Assembly: GCA_905233465.1 (NCBI GenBank)
Contig: CAJOEI010000014.1
Span: 1-44,680, forward strand
Reading direction: 5' to 3'
Length of the DNA stretch: 44,680 bases
DNA from: an uncultured Bacteroidaceae bacterium
GTDB taxonomy: Bacteria; Bacteroidota; Bacteroidia; Bacteroidales; Bacteroidaceae
Shown in pieces: positions 15,502 to 23,806 of the stretch. How positions within the stretch are numbered: the first letter of the stretch is position 1; each line of letters opens with the position of its first letter. The notes beneath the pieces were generated by a model that was given only the letters and a program-made list of their open reading frames with translations, searched no databases and had not been told where the DNA came from. Made by a program: the position numbers and the translations under genes.

Positions 15502-16893
15502 TTATTTTAGGTATTTCTTGCCTTTTCTTACGTACACACCCCTACGTAACTCAGATATTGATGAAGGACTCGTGAGACGGAAGCCGTTTAGTGTGTATAT
15601 AGCATCATGCGTCTGTGGCATGCCGGACAGCTCCGCTGCCACGACATCGTCCGTCATCATAGCTTGATGGAGCCACGCCTCATGCTGCCTTAGCCAGCTA
15701 ATGGCATCGTTGATGTTGTCATCCACAGAGGAACTGACATAGTTCCATCGCTCAAACTCGTAGGGGCGCGAAGCTTGCAGGCTGAGGGCTGTGGGCGAGG
15801 TGCGGAAGTCCTCGAGATAACCTATCAGGTCGTCAAACAGATGCGGTCCGATTTCTTGCCAAAGGCGACGGTATTCATCAAGGAAACCAGTATTGACATT
15901 ATTGGTTAATACCTTGAAATAGAAGAATGTATCATTGTGCGCACGCGACCATTCGTCTGTGGAGAGTTTCATTATGGAATCGAAATCCCATAGCGTTGAC
16001 ATTGAGACGAGCGTGGTGTCGCTGTCATCGTACTTGGTGATGAATATGTTCGACCCGGCACCGTCCTTGCTGCCAAGGATGTCGTGTGCGAGGAGCCATC
16101 GGGCAAATGAGCGCACGTCGATGCATGACATATATGTGCCGTCCGTGATGGCGTTCTCAACATATTTCACAACACTGGCAATATATGTCAGCTGCGGAAC
16201 GACGACATCTTTGTCATCGGGATATTTGAACGTGAAGTACTTGCCATCTGGTGTACGCAGATACCTGTCCTCGTTCCACCAATATGGGTCACACTCCAGG
16301 ATGAAGCCACTTTTGGCTACGTTAATGCGGCATCGCGGATTCCGTCTGATGGTCTCGGTGAGCATGTATATCCCACGGTAGTCGCCATTGAAGAAGACGT
16401 TCACATACTCATAAGCGGGCGTATATGCCATGCCGATAAGCTGGTTGACCTTGTTGCCAATCATGGTCTTGAGGGAACTGTTGCCGTCACGTATGAGTGC
16501 CCAGTGCCTGTCATCATAGCGATGGTCACCTCTTGAGAGCATGTCAGAGGCTTTCTCCAGCCTTATCTTGAAAGGCTTTTTGTCGGAATAAGCACTGGTG
16601 TTGCCCCGAATCTTGATGGTCATTCCGCTGATGCCATCAGCATAACGTCCGCTGTCATACAACGTGTCGCCAAGATGGACGATATATACCCTGCCAGGAA
16701 CTTTTGTGGCATTGTTTATACTTTTGCCAAAAGCTCCTTCGGGAGGATAGACATAGTCACAAGTAGGTTCCTCGCCGCCCACCGTCTCTATGAACAATGT
16801 CGGCAGTCCGAGGGAGATTATCATGTCTGCGCTGAAGCTCGCATGACATGAGAAAGAGACGACAAGCAATGCTATGGTCGCGAATAGTCTCAT
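15502..16893 (-). CDS. Secreted CotH-kinase-family protein
   Basis: A 463-residue protein with a signal peptide (MRLFATIALLVVSFSCHA). The CotH-kinase-like domain carries RGNTSAYSDKKPFKIRLEK, NKVNQLIGMAYTPAYEYVNV, YRGIYMLTETI and LAHDILGSKDGAGSNIFI, with a WDFDS motif. CotH proteins of spore coats are atypical protein kinases; in Bacteroidales the fold is common in secreted proteins of unknown substrate. The C-terminus (IYTLNGFRLTS, then GVYVRKGKKYLK) is the Prevotella-type sorting tail also seen on the GH51 enzyme. It starts 9 nt after pdxJ, so it is probably in that operon. Confidence 0.85.
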   Translation of the reverse strand: MRLFATIALLVVSFSCHASFSADMIISLGLPTLFIETVGGEEPTCDYVYPPEGAFGKSINNATKVPGRVYIVHLGDTLYDSGRYADGISGMTIKIRGNTSAYSDKKPFKIRLEKASDMLSRGDHRYDDRHWALIRDGNSSLKTMIGNKVNQLIGMAYTPAYEYVNVFFNGDYRGIYMLTETIRRNPRCRINVAKSGFILECDPYWWNEDRYLRTPDGKYFTFKYPDDKDVVVPQLTYIASVVKYVENAITDGTYMSCIDVRSFARWLLAHDILGSKDGAGSNIFITKYDDSDTTLVSMSTLWDFDSIMKLSTDEWSRAHNDTFFYFKVLTNNVNTGFLDEYRRLWQEIGPHLFDDLIGYLEDFRTSPTALSLQASRPYEFERWNYVSSSVDDNINDAISWLRQHEAWLHQAMMTDDVVAAELSGMPQTHDAIYTLNGFRLTSPSSISELRRGVYVRKGKKYLK

Positions 16894-16902
16894 CTATCAG
16901 TA

Positions 16903-17619
16903 CTATGGCATCAGACAGGCTTTGTATCTGCGTATGGTCTCTTCAAGGCCCAAGTACAATGCGTCGCAAATGAGGGCGTGGCCTATGCTGACCTCGTCAG
17001 TCCAAGGTATACGCTGTCTGTAGTATGCCAGATTCTGCAGACTTAAGTCGTGGCCGGCATTCAGTCCGAGGCCCAAAACGCGTGCAGCCTCGGCAGCACG
17101 TACAAATGGTGCTATTGCCGCCTCACGGTCGGCGGCATAGGCAGCAGCATAGGGCTCGGTATACAGCTCCACGCGGTCGGCACCGGCACGAGCAGCGTAT
17201 TCAACCATCTCCGGGTCAGCCCCGACGAAGATGCTGACGCGTATGCCCGCCTCGCGGAAACGATGGGTCACGTCAGTTAGGAAGTTGAGGTGCGTGCGTG
17301 TGTCCCAACCGTGGTTGGAAGTAATCTGGTCGTGGCCATCTGGAACAAGTGTCACCTGCGTGGGTCGCACATCCAAGACAAGGCTGATGAATTCCGAAAT
17401 GGGATTGCCCTCGATGTTGAACTCCGTTGTCAGCAGCGGCCGCAGCTGGCGTACGTCGGCACGGCGGATGTGCCGCTCGTCGGGACGGGGATGTACTGTG
17501 ATGCCGTCGGCGCCAAAGCGCTCGCAGTCCTGTGCCACACGCAGCACATCGGGATTGTTGCCTCCGCGCGCATTGCGTAAAGTGGCAACCTTATTGATAT
17601 TTACGCTGAGTTTTGTCAT
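16903..17619 (-). CDS. pdxJ: Pyridoxine 5'-phosphate synthase
   Basis: PdxJ condenses 3-amino-2-oxopropyl phosphate with deoxyxylulose 5-phosphate in vitamin B6 synthesis. The product is 238 residues from the ATG at 17619 ([20 protein letters not shown]). It shows the [11 protein letters not shown] segment, [17 protein letters not shown], the active-site ELYTEPYA and [12 protein letters not shown]. An in-frame ATG at 17655 is rejected because it overlaps the -7 box. ispD, in the same run of genes, also depends on deoxyxylulose phosphate, so the operon groups two users of this precursor. Confidence 0.95.
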   Translation of the reverse strand: MTKLSVNINKVATLRNARGGNNPDVLRVAQDCERFGADGITVHPRPDERHIRRADVRQLRPLLTTEFNIEGNPISEFISLVLDVRPTQVTLVPDGHDQITSNHGWDTRTHLNFLTDVTHRFREAGIRVSIFVGADPEMVEYAARAGADRVELYTEPYAAAYAADREAAIAPFVRAAEAARVLGLGLNAGHDLSLQNLAYYRQRIPWTDEVSIGHALICDALYLGLEETIRRYKACLMP

Positions 17620-17652
17620 GTTATATAGCCGGTTTGTATCGCATTTGCGGGG

Positions 17653-17660
17653 CAAAGATA
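17653..17660 (-). promoter_or_regulatory. -7 box of pdxJ
   Basis: TATCTTTG on the minus strand, 33 nt upstream of the ATG. The heptad tract at 17670-17704 occupies the region where the -33 element would lie. Confidence 0.75.
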
Positions 17661-17669
17661 TGGAAAAAT

Positions 17670-17704
17670 AGTTTATTGTTTAATGTTTAGCTCTCAAAGT
17701 TTGA
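17670..17704. repeat. Heptad tract in the pdxJ/nadK divergent promoter region (5 units)
   Basis: Five 7-nt units, WGTTTAW with one CTCTCAA. The last unit (AGTTTGA) carries a TTTG at 17700-17703, 21 nt before the nadK -7 box, which is the consensus -33 spacing. Confidence 0.75.
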
Positions 17705-17732
17705 AGATTCCTGACATTTTTACCTATCTTTG
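17700..17732 (+). promoter_or_regulatory. Promoter of nadK (-33 TTTG, -7 TATCTTTG)
   Basis: TTTG at 17700-17703 and TATCTTTG at 17725-17732, 21 nt apart. The ATG of nadK is 25 nt downstream. The -33 element is part of the heptad tract. Confidence 0.75.
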
Positions 17733-17757
17733 CGCCCGAAACCAACACCTATTACTT

Positions 17758-18642
17758 ATGTCAAGGCTTCGTTTTGCCCTTTTCGGCAACATCTATCAGG
17801 CCAAGAAGGCCGCTGCCGTGCAGCAGATACTGGATTTGCTGCAGCAGCGTGGCGTGGATCTGGCGTTAGATGAGAAGTTCTTGCACTTCGTGCGCGACGA
17901 CCTTCACATCCGTGTTCCCGATGGCGTAAGCACCATTGACGGCGATGACTTTGTGGCAGATGTGGCACTTAGTGTAGGTGGCGACGGCACATTTCTGGAG
18001 ACGGCACGCCGCGTGGGAGCCAAGCCCATGCCAATACTTGGTGTGAACATAGGGAGGATGGGATTCCTTGCCGACTTCACGCCAGCAGAGCTTGCCGATG
18101 CACTCGATGCTATCCTTTGCGGCGACTTCCAGACCGAAGAACGCTGTGTGCTGCAACTTGAGTATGACCACGGTTCGCCAGAAGGCTATCCCTATGCGCT
18201 GAACGAGGTGGCTGTGCTCAAACGTGACGTCTCAGCCATGCTGAGCATACAGGTGAGCATCAACGGTGAATACCTGACAACATATCAGGCCGACGGTATC
18301 ATCATCAACACGCCAACAGGCTCCACAGGCTATGCTCTGAGCGTTGGCGGACCTATTATGCAACCCGGCAGCCACACAATGGGCCTTGTGGCCGTGGCGC
18401 CACATTCACTCACAGTGAGGCCCGTGACACTCACAGATGATGCCGTCATATCCTTGCGGGTGAAGTCACGCAACCATCAGTTCCTCGTCTCTCTCGATGG
18501 ACGCAGTGAGAAGTGCTATGAGGACGTATGCCTCACCATACGGCGCGCACCATATTATATTAAGGTGCTGAAGCGTCCGGGCCAAACCTTCTTCCACACC
18601 TTGCGACACAAGCTGATGTGGGGACAGGACGTGAGGAATTGA
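17758..18642 (+). CDS. nadK: NAD kinase
   Basis: Phosphorylates NAD to NADP with ATP or polyphosphate in the cytosol. The product is 294 residues from the ATG at 17758 (MSRLRFALFGN), chosen because it follows the promoter; the frame itself is open from 17683. GGDGT (residues 74-78) and NTPTGSTGYALSVGGPI are diagnostic, with LNEVAV and the APHSLTVRP segment. The TGA stop lies within the first unit of a heptad tract (TTGACAG), and the next gene starts where that tract ends, so the pair is probably co-transcribed with translation passing across the repeat. Confidence 0.96.
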   Translation: MSRLRFALFGNIYQAKKAAAVQQILDLLQQRGVDLALDEKFLHFVRDDLHIRVPDGVSTIDGDDFVADVALSVGGDGTFLETARRVGAKPMPILGVNIGRMGFLADFTPAELADALDAILCGDFQTEERCVLQLEYDHGSPEGYPYALNEVAVLKRDVSAMLSIQVSINGEYLTTYQADGIIINTPTGSTGYALSVGGPIMQPGSHTMGLVAVAPHSLTVRPVTLTDDAVISLRVKSRNHQFLVSLDGRSEKCYEDVCLTIRRAPYYIKVLKRPGQTFFHTLRHKLMWGQDVRN

Positions 18643-18666
18643 CAGTTGAAAAATGAAAGTTGAAAG
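18639..18666. repeat. Heptad tract between nadK and the ABC exporter (4 units)
   Basis: TTGACAG, TTGAAAA, ATGAAAG and TTGAAAG, followed in register by TTGCTTA. The nadK TGA is in the first unit and the exporter's TTG start is the first three bases after the last unit. Confidence 0.85.
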
Positions 18667-20382
18667 TTGCTTATCGATTCTAAATATAGTACACGTGAGC
18701 TGCTGACCTGGTTTGGACACATCCTGTGGTCAGTGCGCTTGCAGTCGTTCATCAACATGATGAGCGGTGTGGTGCGTGTGGCGTTGGACTTCGCATTCAT
18801 CTGGGCTACCAAGCAAGCCATCGACATTGCCACACACAGTTCACAGCCAGTGGCCAGTGACCAGCTTTCAACATTCAGTTTCCATCTAACAACTCTATCC
18901 GAAGCAGGCATACTGCTTGTTGTCATCATGCTCCTGCAGATGTCACTGGGTTATGCAGGCCGCTGGATAGCTGCCTTGTTGGGTGTAGAGGCACAAAACC
19001 GCATGCAGCGTCGCCTCTTTGAGCATCTGCTGCGCAGCGAATGGCGAGGCCGTGAGGTGCGACACAGCGGCGACGTGCTCAACCGCCTTGTCAGCGACAA
19101 CACCACCGTGGTCAGCGTGATGACCGACACGCTGCCGCAGGCTCTAGCGGTGACGGTACGCCTCATAGCGGCATTCTTCTTCCTCTATTCGATGGACGCT
19201 ATGCTGGCAGTGGGAGTGACGCTGATACTACCCATCTTCATCCTCCTGAGCAGGTTGTATATTAATCGTATGCGTGCCCTCACACGCGAGGTGCGACGCA
19301 CAGACAGCCAGATACAGTCAACACTGCAAGAGGGAATACAGCACAGGTTAGTGCTAAAGACGCTGGAGCGCATGCCCACTATGGCAGATGTACTTGCCAA
19401 GCAGCAAGCTAATTTGCGAATGCTGGTGCGTCGCCGCACTGTGTTCTCGTCAACATCAAACCTCGTGCTGAACATGGGTTTCGGCAGTGCATATCTGCTG
19501 ACTTTCCTGTGGAGCGTCTACCGCCTGAGCGACGACACCATCACCTTCGGCATGATGACTGCCTTCATCCAGCTATGCGGACAGATACAAGGTCCGTTCC
19601 GTGAGCTCACACGTTTCATCCCCACCATCATAGGCAGCTTCACTGCAGCAGAACGACTGATTGAGCTGGAAGAAGTACCAGAAGAAGCCGACGGTCAGCC
19701 GCTGCGCTTCACCTCAGAGGCTGGCATACGCGTCACAGACGTAAGCTACGCCTATGATGCCAACAGCCGCCTTGTGCTCGAACACCTTAACATAGACTTT
19801 GCGCCAGGCACCAGCACAGCCGTGCTGGGTGAGACAGGTGCCGGCAAGACAACGCTCATACGCCTCATCCTGGCGCTGCTGCACCCCGACAGCGGCCATG
19901 TGGAGATTTATGATGCCGGCCACAGCATGGAAGTCAGCGCACGCACACGCTGCAACCTCGTCTATGTGCCTCAGGGCAACTCACTCTTCAGCGGCACAGT
20001 GCGATGGAATCTGCTAATGGGCAAGCCCGACGCTACCGACGAAGAGCTACATCAGGCTCTGCAGGTTGCCTGCGCCGACTTCATCCAACAGTTGCCACAG
20101 GGTTTGGACACATACGTGGGAGAAGGTGGGGCAGGACTCTCAGAAGGTCAGGCACAGCGCATTGCTATAGCTCGCGCGCTGCTGCGACAAGGCAATATCC
20201 TGCTTCTTGACGAAGCCACGAGTGCGCTGGATCAACAAACAGAACACCGCCTGATAGACAACCTCCTACAGCACAATGACCGACTCGCTGTGAAGCCAAC
20301 ACTCATCTTCATCACACACAGGCCCGCAGTGGTTGACAAGTGTACACAGGTGATAACGCTCAAGAAGCATGGCATTCATTAG
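18667..20382 (+). CDS. ABC exporter, fused membrane and ATPase domains
   Basis: A 571-residue half-transporter: membrane domain with about six helices (30-320), then an ATPase domain with Walker A GETGAGKT (388-395), Q-loop PQGNSLFSG, signature LSEGQ (491-495), Walker B ILLLDE (511-516) and switch histidine in FITHRP. The substrate cannot be told; the closest general class is lipid/drug/peptide exporters. TTG at 18667 is the only start: an in-frame TGA lies 4 nt upstream at 18661-18663, and the next Met would delete helix 1. Residues about 61-77 (VASDQLSTFSFHLTTLSE) are encoded by an in-frame heptad tract, in the external loop between helices 1 and 2. The peptide resembles the insert in the acyl-CoA synthetase. 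Confidence 0.9.
   Translation: MLIDSKYSTRELLTWFGHILWSVRLQSFINMMSGVVRVALDFAFIWATKQAIDIATHSSQPVASDQLSTFSFHLTTLSEAGILLVVIMLLQMSLGYAGRWIAALLGVEAQNRMQRRLFEHLLRSEWRGREVRHSGDVLNRLVSDNTTVVSVMTDTLPQALAVTVRLIAAFFFLYSMDAMLAVGVTLILPIFILLSRLYINRMRALTREVRRTDSQIQSTLQEGIQHRLVLKTLERMPTMADVLAKQQANLRMLVRRRTVFSSTSNLVLNMGFGSAYLLTFLWSVYRLSDDTITFGMMTAFIQLCGQIQGPFRELTRFIPTIIGSFTAAERLIELEEVPEEADGQPLRFTSEAGIRVTDVSYAYDANSRLVLEHLNIDFAPGTSTAVLGETGAGKTTLIRLILALLHPDSGHVEIYDAGHSMEVSARTRCNLVYVPQGNSLFSGTVRWNLLMGKPDATDEELHQALQVACADFIQQLPQGLDTYVGEGGAGLSEGQAQRIAIARALLRQGNILLLDEATSALDQQTEHRLIDNLLQHNDRLAVKPTLIFITHRPAVVDKCTQVITLKKHGIH
18849..18897. repeat. Heptad tract inside the ABC exporter gene (7 units)
   Basis: Seven 7-nt units in a row, each beginning CA (CAGTGGC, CAGTGAC, CAGCTTT, CAACATT and so on). 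It is degenerate but in strict register and in the open (CAA, not TTGA) orientation relative to the gene. Confidence 0.75.
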
Positions 20383-20486
20383 CAAGACCGTTTTCGCGGC
20401 AGTTTACAGCTCTTAAAGTATGTCAAGAAATATGGGGTCTGCTGTGCTTTGTCCTACTATCATTGGGCCGTAAACTTAAGAAAGAG

Positions 20487-20494
20487 TACCTTTG
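20487..20494 (+). promoter_or_regulatory. -7 box of the SulP gene
   Basis: TACCTTTG, a match to TAnnTTTG, 58 nt upstream of the ATG at 20553. Confidence 0.65.
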
Positions 20495-20552
20495 CACCAT
20501 GTTTCACAAATGGTAGGTTCACGTGAGGACATACCAATTATCATTGGCTACT

Positions 20553-22259
20553 ATGAGACCCATTATCCTAAGCAGCTTAAAGCATTACAATCGCGAAACA
20601 TTCATCAAAGACCTTCTTGCGGGCATCATCGTCGGCATAGTGGCGCTGCCGCTGGCTATAGCATTTGGTATAGCTTCGGGCGTGACGCCAGAACAAGGTA
20701 TCATCACCGCCATCGTAGCGGGATTCGTAATCTCACTGCTCGGTGGCTCAAAGGTGCAAATCGGCGGTCCGACAGGAGCTTTCATCGTAATCATTGCGGG
20801 CATCATCGCCCAATACGGCATCCAAGGCCTGATGGTGGCCACAGTGCTGGCGGGCTGTCTGTTGATTCTGCTGGGAGCATTGCGGCTCGGCACCATCATC
20901 AAATACATACCCTACCCCATTGTCGTGGGTTTCACCAGCGGTATTGCCCTCACCATCTTCACCACTCAGGTGCAGGATTTGCTGGGGTTGACAATAAACG
21001 GTTCTGTGCCCGCCGACTTCATCAGCAAATGGGTGTGCTACGCACAGAACATCACCAGCATCGATGTTTGGAGCGCCATCGTGGGCATCGGCTCTGTGGT
21101 CATCATAGCCATGTGGCCTATGCTGAATCGTGTGCGCTATGTCGGCGGCCGGTTGTCGTCGCTCAACAAGATTCCCGGCTCTCTGGTGGCTATCATAGTG
21201 ATGACGATTGCAGTACTCATCCTCAAGGCCCACGGTCTGGCCACCAGCGTGGACACGATAGGTGACCGATTCACCATCAACGCCTCGCTGCCAGCACCCG
21301 CCGTGCCGGCGCTGTCGTGGGAAGTAGTGCGCTCGCTCTTTGCTCCCGCCCTGACCATAGCCGTGCTGGGAGCTATAGAATCGTTGTTGTCGGCCACTGT
21401 GGCTGACGGTGTCATCGGTGACCGCCACGACAGCAACCAGGAACTCATCGCACAGGGTGTGGCCAACATCGTTTCGCCCATCTTCGGCGGCATACCTGCC
21501 ACGGGAGCCATAGCACGCACGATGACCAACATAAACAACGGCGGTCAGACACCTATTTCTGGCATCGTACACGCCGTGGTGCTGCTACTCATCTTCTTGC
21601 TACTCATGCCCTTGGCACAATACATACCCATGGCGTGTCTGGCTGGTGTGCTGGTCATCGTCAGCTACAACATGAGCGGCTGGCGCACATTCAAGCAGCT
21701 GATGAAGAATCCCAAGTCGGATATCTCAGTGCTGCTCATCACGTTCCTGCTCACCGTAATCTTCGACCTCACAGTGGCCATTGAGGTAGGACTGATGTTG
21801 GCATGCTTGCTCTGTATGCGCCGCATGGCAGAGACAACGCAGGTCAGCGTGCTCACCGACGAGATAGACCCGGCTACGGAAGTGGACTTCGAGGCCACCA
21901 ACCTGGAACACTTCCGCATTCCAGACGGATGCGAGGTTTATGAAATCAACGGTCCCTTCTTCTTCGGCATCGCCAACCGCTTTGAGGAAATCATGGGTCG
22001 TGCACATCGCCGACCCAAGGTGCGCATCATACGCATGCGTAAGGTGCCCTTTGTGGACAGCACCGGCATGCACAATCTGGAGAACCTCATTGCTATGTCT
22101 CGCTCACAAGGCATACATATCATCCTCTCAGGCGTGCAGCCCAAGGTGCGTGAGGTGCTCATGCATAACGACTTCGGCAGCATAGTGGGCGAAGACAATA
22201 TTCAGCCGCATATCAACGCCGCTCTTGAGAGAGCAAAGGAAGTGCTGAATGAAAAATGA
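20553..22259 (+). CDS. SulP-family anion permease with STAS domain
   Basis: A 568-residue inner-membrane transporter for an anion such as sulfate or bicarbonate. The membrane part begins FIKDLLAGIIVGIVALPLAIA and contains the family motif VQIGGPTGAF and the ATGAIART segment; about 10-14 hydrophobic segments run to residue ~410. The C-terminal STAS domain follows (IPDGCEVYEINGPFFFG, VPFVDSTGMHNLENL). The ATG at 20553 fits the usual start; a GTG at 20523 would add ten residues. Anion specificity is not readable; no carbonic anhydrase is adjacent. The trkH gene starts 38 nt downstream, so the two may be co-expressed. Confidence 0.92.
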   Translation: MRPIILSSLKHYNRETFIKDLLAGIIVGIVALPLAIAFGIASGVTPEQGIITAIVAGFVISLLGGSKVQIGGPTGAFIVIIAGIIAQYGIQGLMVATVLAGCLLILLGALRLGTIIKYIPYPIVVGFTSGIALTIFTTQVQDLLGLTINGSVPADFISKWVCYAQNITSIDVWSAIVGIGSVVIIAMWPMLNRVRYVGGRLSSLNKIPGSLVAIIVMTIAVLILKAHGLATSVDTIGDRFTINASLPAPAVPALSWEVVRSLFAPALTIAVLGAIESLLSATVADGVIGDRHDSNQELIAQGVANIVSPIFGGIPATGAIARTMTNINNGGQTPISGIVHAVVLLLIFLLLMPLAQYIPMACLAGVLVIVSYNMSGWRTFKQLMKNPKSDISVLLITFLLTVIFDLTVAIEVGLMLACLLCMRRMAETTQVSVLTDEIDPATEVDFEATNLEHFRIPDGCEVYEINGPFFFGIANRFEEIMGRAHRRPKVRIIRMRKVPFVDSTGMHNLENLIAMSRSQGIHIILSGVQPKVREVLMHNDFGSIVGEDNIQPHINAALERAKEVLNEK

Positions 22260-22297
22260 CAGCGAACATTTGCACTTGACGTTTGAGGTTAACCGGA

Positions 22298-23755
22298 ATG
22301 ATTGACTGGAAACTCATATTTAAGATACTTGGCAAGTTGCTCTTCCTCGAAGCTGCAGTTATGTCAGTCTGCATCGTGATGTCGCTGTGCTATCACGAAT
22401 CCGATGCTTCGGCTTTCGGACTGGCTGTGGTGGTGACATCCATCGTAGCATGCTTGCTGCAGTATCTCGGTCTGAGGACTACCAACAATCTCAATCGTCG
22501 CGATGCATATCTCGTGGTGACATTGTCGTGGATTGTCTTCAGTTTCTTCGGAGCCATACCCTTCGTGGCCAGCGGCTATCTGACGAGCCCCACTGATGCC
22601 TACTTCGAAACGATGTCAGGCTTCACCACCACTGGCGCATCACTCATCGACGATGTAGAGAGCCTGCCACATGCATTGCTCTTCTGGCGCTCCACAACAC
22701 AGTGGATAGGCGGTCTGGGCATCGTCTTCTTCACCATTGCCATCATACCATCGCTCATCGGAGGTGACATCAAAGTCTTCTCTGCCGAGGCCACAGGTCC
22801 TATACGCAGTAAGCTGCATCCACGCTTAGGCACACAGGCCAAATGGATATGGGGCATCTACCTGTTCCTGACGGTGGCATGTGCTTTCCTTTTCTGGATT
22901 GAGGGGATGAGCGTTTTCGACAGCATCAACTATGCCATGACTGTCACCGCCACTGGCGGTTTTGCCACACACAACTCCAGCACGGGGTTCTTCCATAATC
23001 CATACATTGACTATACTGCAATAGTCTTCATGTTTCTCTCGGGCATTAGCTTCTCGCTGCTGTATCTCACTGCTTTCCGTGGACGCATGCGCGAATTCTT
23101 GCGTAATGCCGAGCTGCGACTGTTCCTGTTGCTCATCGCCAGCGCGACTTTGATGATTATGGTCATACTCATCTTCTCGTGCCAATACAGCTTTGCCGAT
23201 GCTCTGCGCTCGGGGTTGTTCCAAGTGGTATCATTCATCACCACCACAGGCGTCTTCAACGACGATGCCGGACAATGGCCGCATATCACTTGGGTCATAC
23301 TCTCCGTGCTGATGTTCTTCGGCGGTTGTTCGGGCAGCACAGCAGGTGGGTTTAAGTGCATCCGCGGCGTGATGGTGCTTGAGATCATACGCAACGAACT
23401 TAGACGCGTCATACATCCGCGCGCAGTATTGCCTGTCAGAGTCAACAACACTACAGTTCCCTTTACATCACAATCCGCATTAATGGGTTACTTTGCCCTA
23501 TACCTGCTCCTGTGCCTTGTCACATATTTCATTATGATCATAACCGGAGTCGACAGCACAAACTCCATCACCATAGCTCTTAGCTGCGCCAGCAACGTTG
23601 GACCCACACTGGGGCTTGAGATTGGTCCGACAATGTCGTGGGCCATACTGCCCGACATCGTCAAATGGATGCTCTCGCTGCTCATGCTTATGGGCCGTCT
23701 GGAGATTCTCAGCGTTGTCGTCATCTTCACGCCATCATTCTGGCAGGGACACTAA
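22298..23755 (+). CDS. trkH: Potassium uptake protein TrkH
   Basis: A 485-residue inner-membrane K+ channel-like subunit. The four selectivity-filter loops are visible as FTTTGAS, TATGGFATH, TTTGVFND and SNVGPTLG, and FFGGCSGSTAGGFKCIR is the family signature. The ATG at 22298 is preferred over a TTG at 22283. The partner NAD-binding subunit TrkA is not in the window. The gene follows the SulP permease closely and precedes the purF-like gene by 51 nt. Confidence 0.95.
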   Translation: MIDWKLIFKILGKLLFLEAAVMSVCIVMSLCYHESDASAFGLAVVVTSIVACLLQYLGLRTTNNLNRRDAYLVVTLSWIVFSFFGAIPFVASGYLTSPTDAYFETMSGFTTTGASLIDDVESLPHALLFWRSTTQWIGGLGIVFFTIAIIPSLIGGDIKVFSAEATGPIRSKLHPRLGTQAKWIWGIYLFLTVACAFLFWIEGMSVFDSINYAMTVTATGGFATHNSSTGFFHNPYIDYTAIVFMFLSGISFSLLYLTAFRGRMREFLRNAELRLFLLLIASATLMIMVILIFSCQYSFADALRSGLFQVVSFITTTGVFNDDAGQWPHITWVILSVLMFFGGCSGSTAGGFKCIRGVMVLEIIRNELRRVIHPRAVLPVRVNNTTVPFTSQSALMGYFALYLLLCLVTYFIMIITGVDSTNSITIALSCASNVGPTLGLEIGPTMSWAILPDIVKWMLSLLMLMGRLEILSVVVIFTPSFWQGH

Positions 23756-23806
23756 ATTCATATCACCCTCGCATAGCGACCACTTACATATAAACAACTT
23801 TCACTC

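Noticed and set aside
20499..20516. Five-codon leader ORF (MFHKW) before the SulP gene
   Set aside because: Too short to support as a leader peptide; no regulatory amino-acid run or attenuator hairpin was seen.
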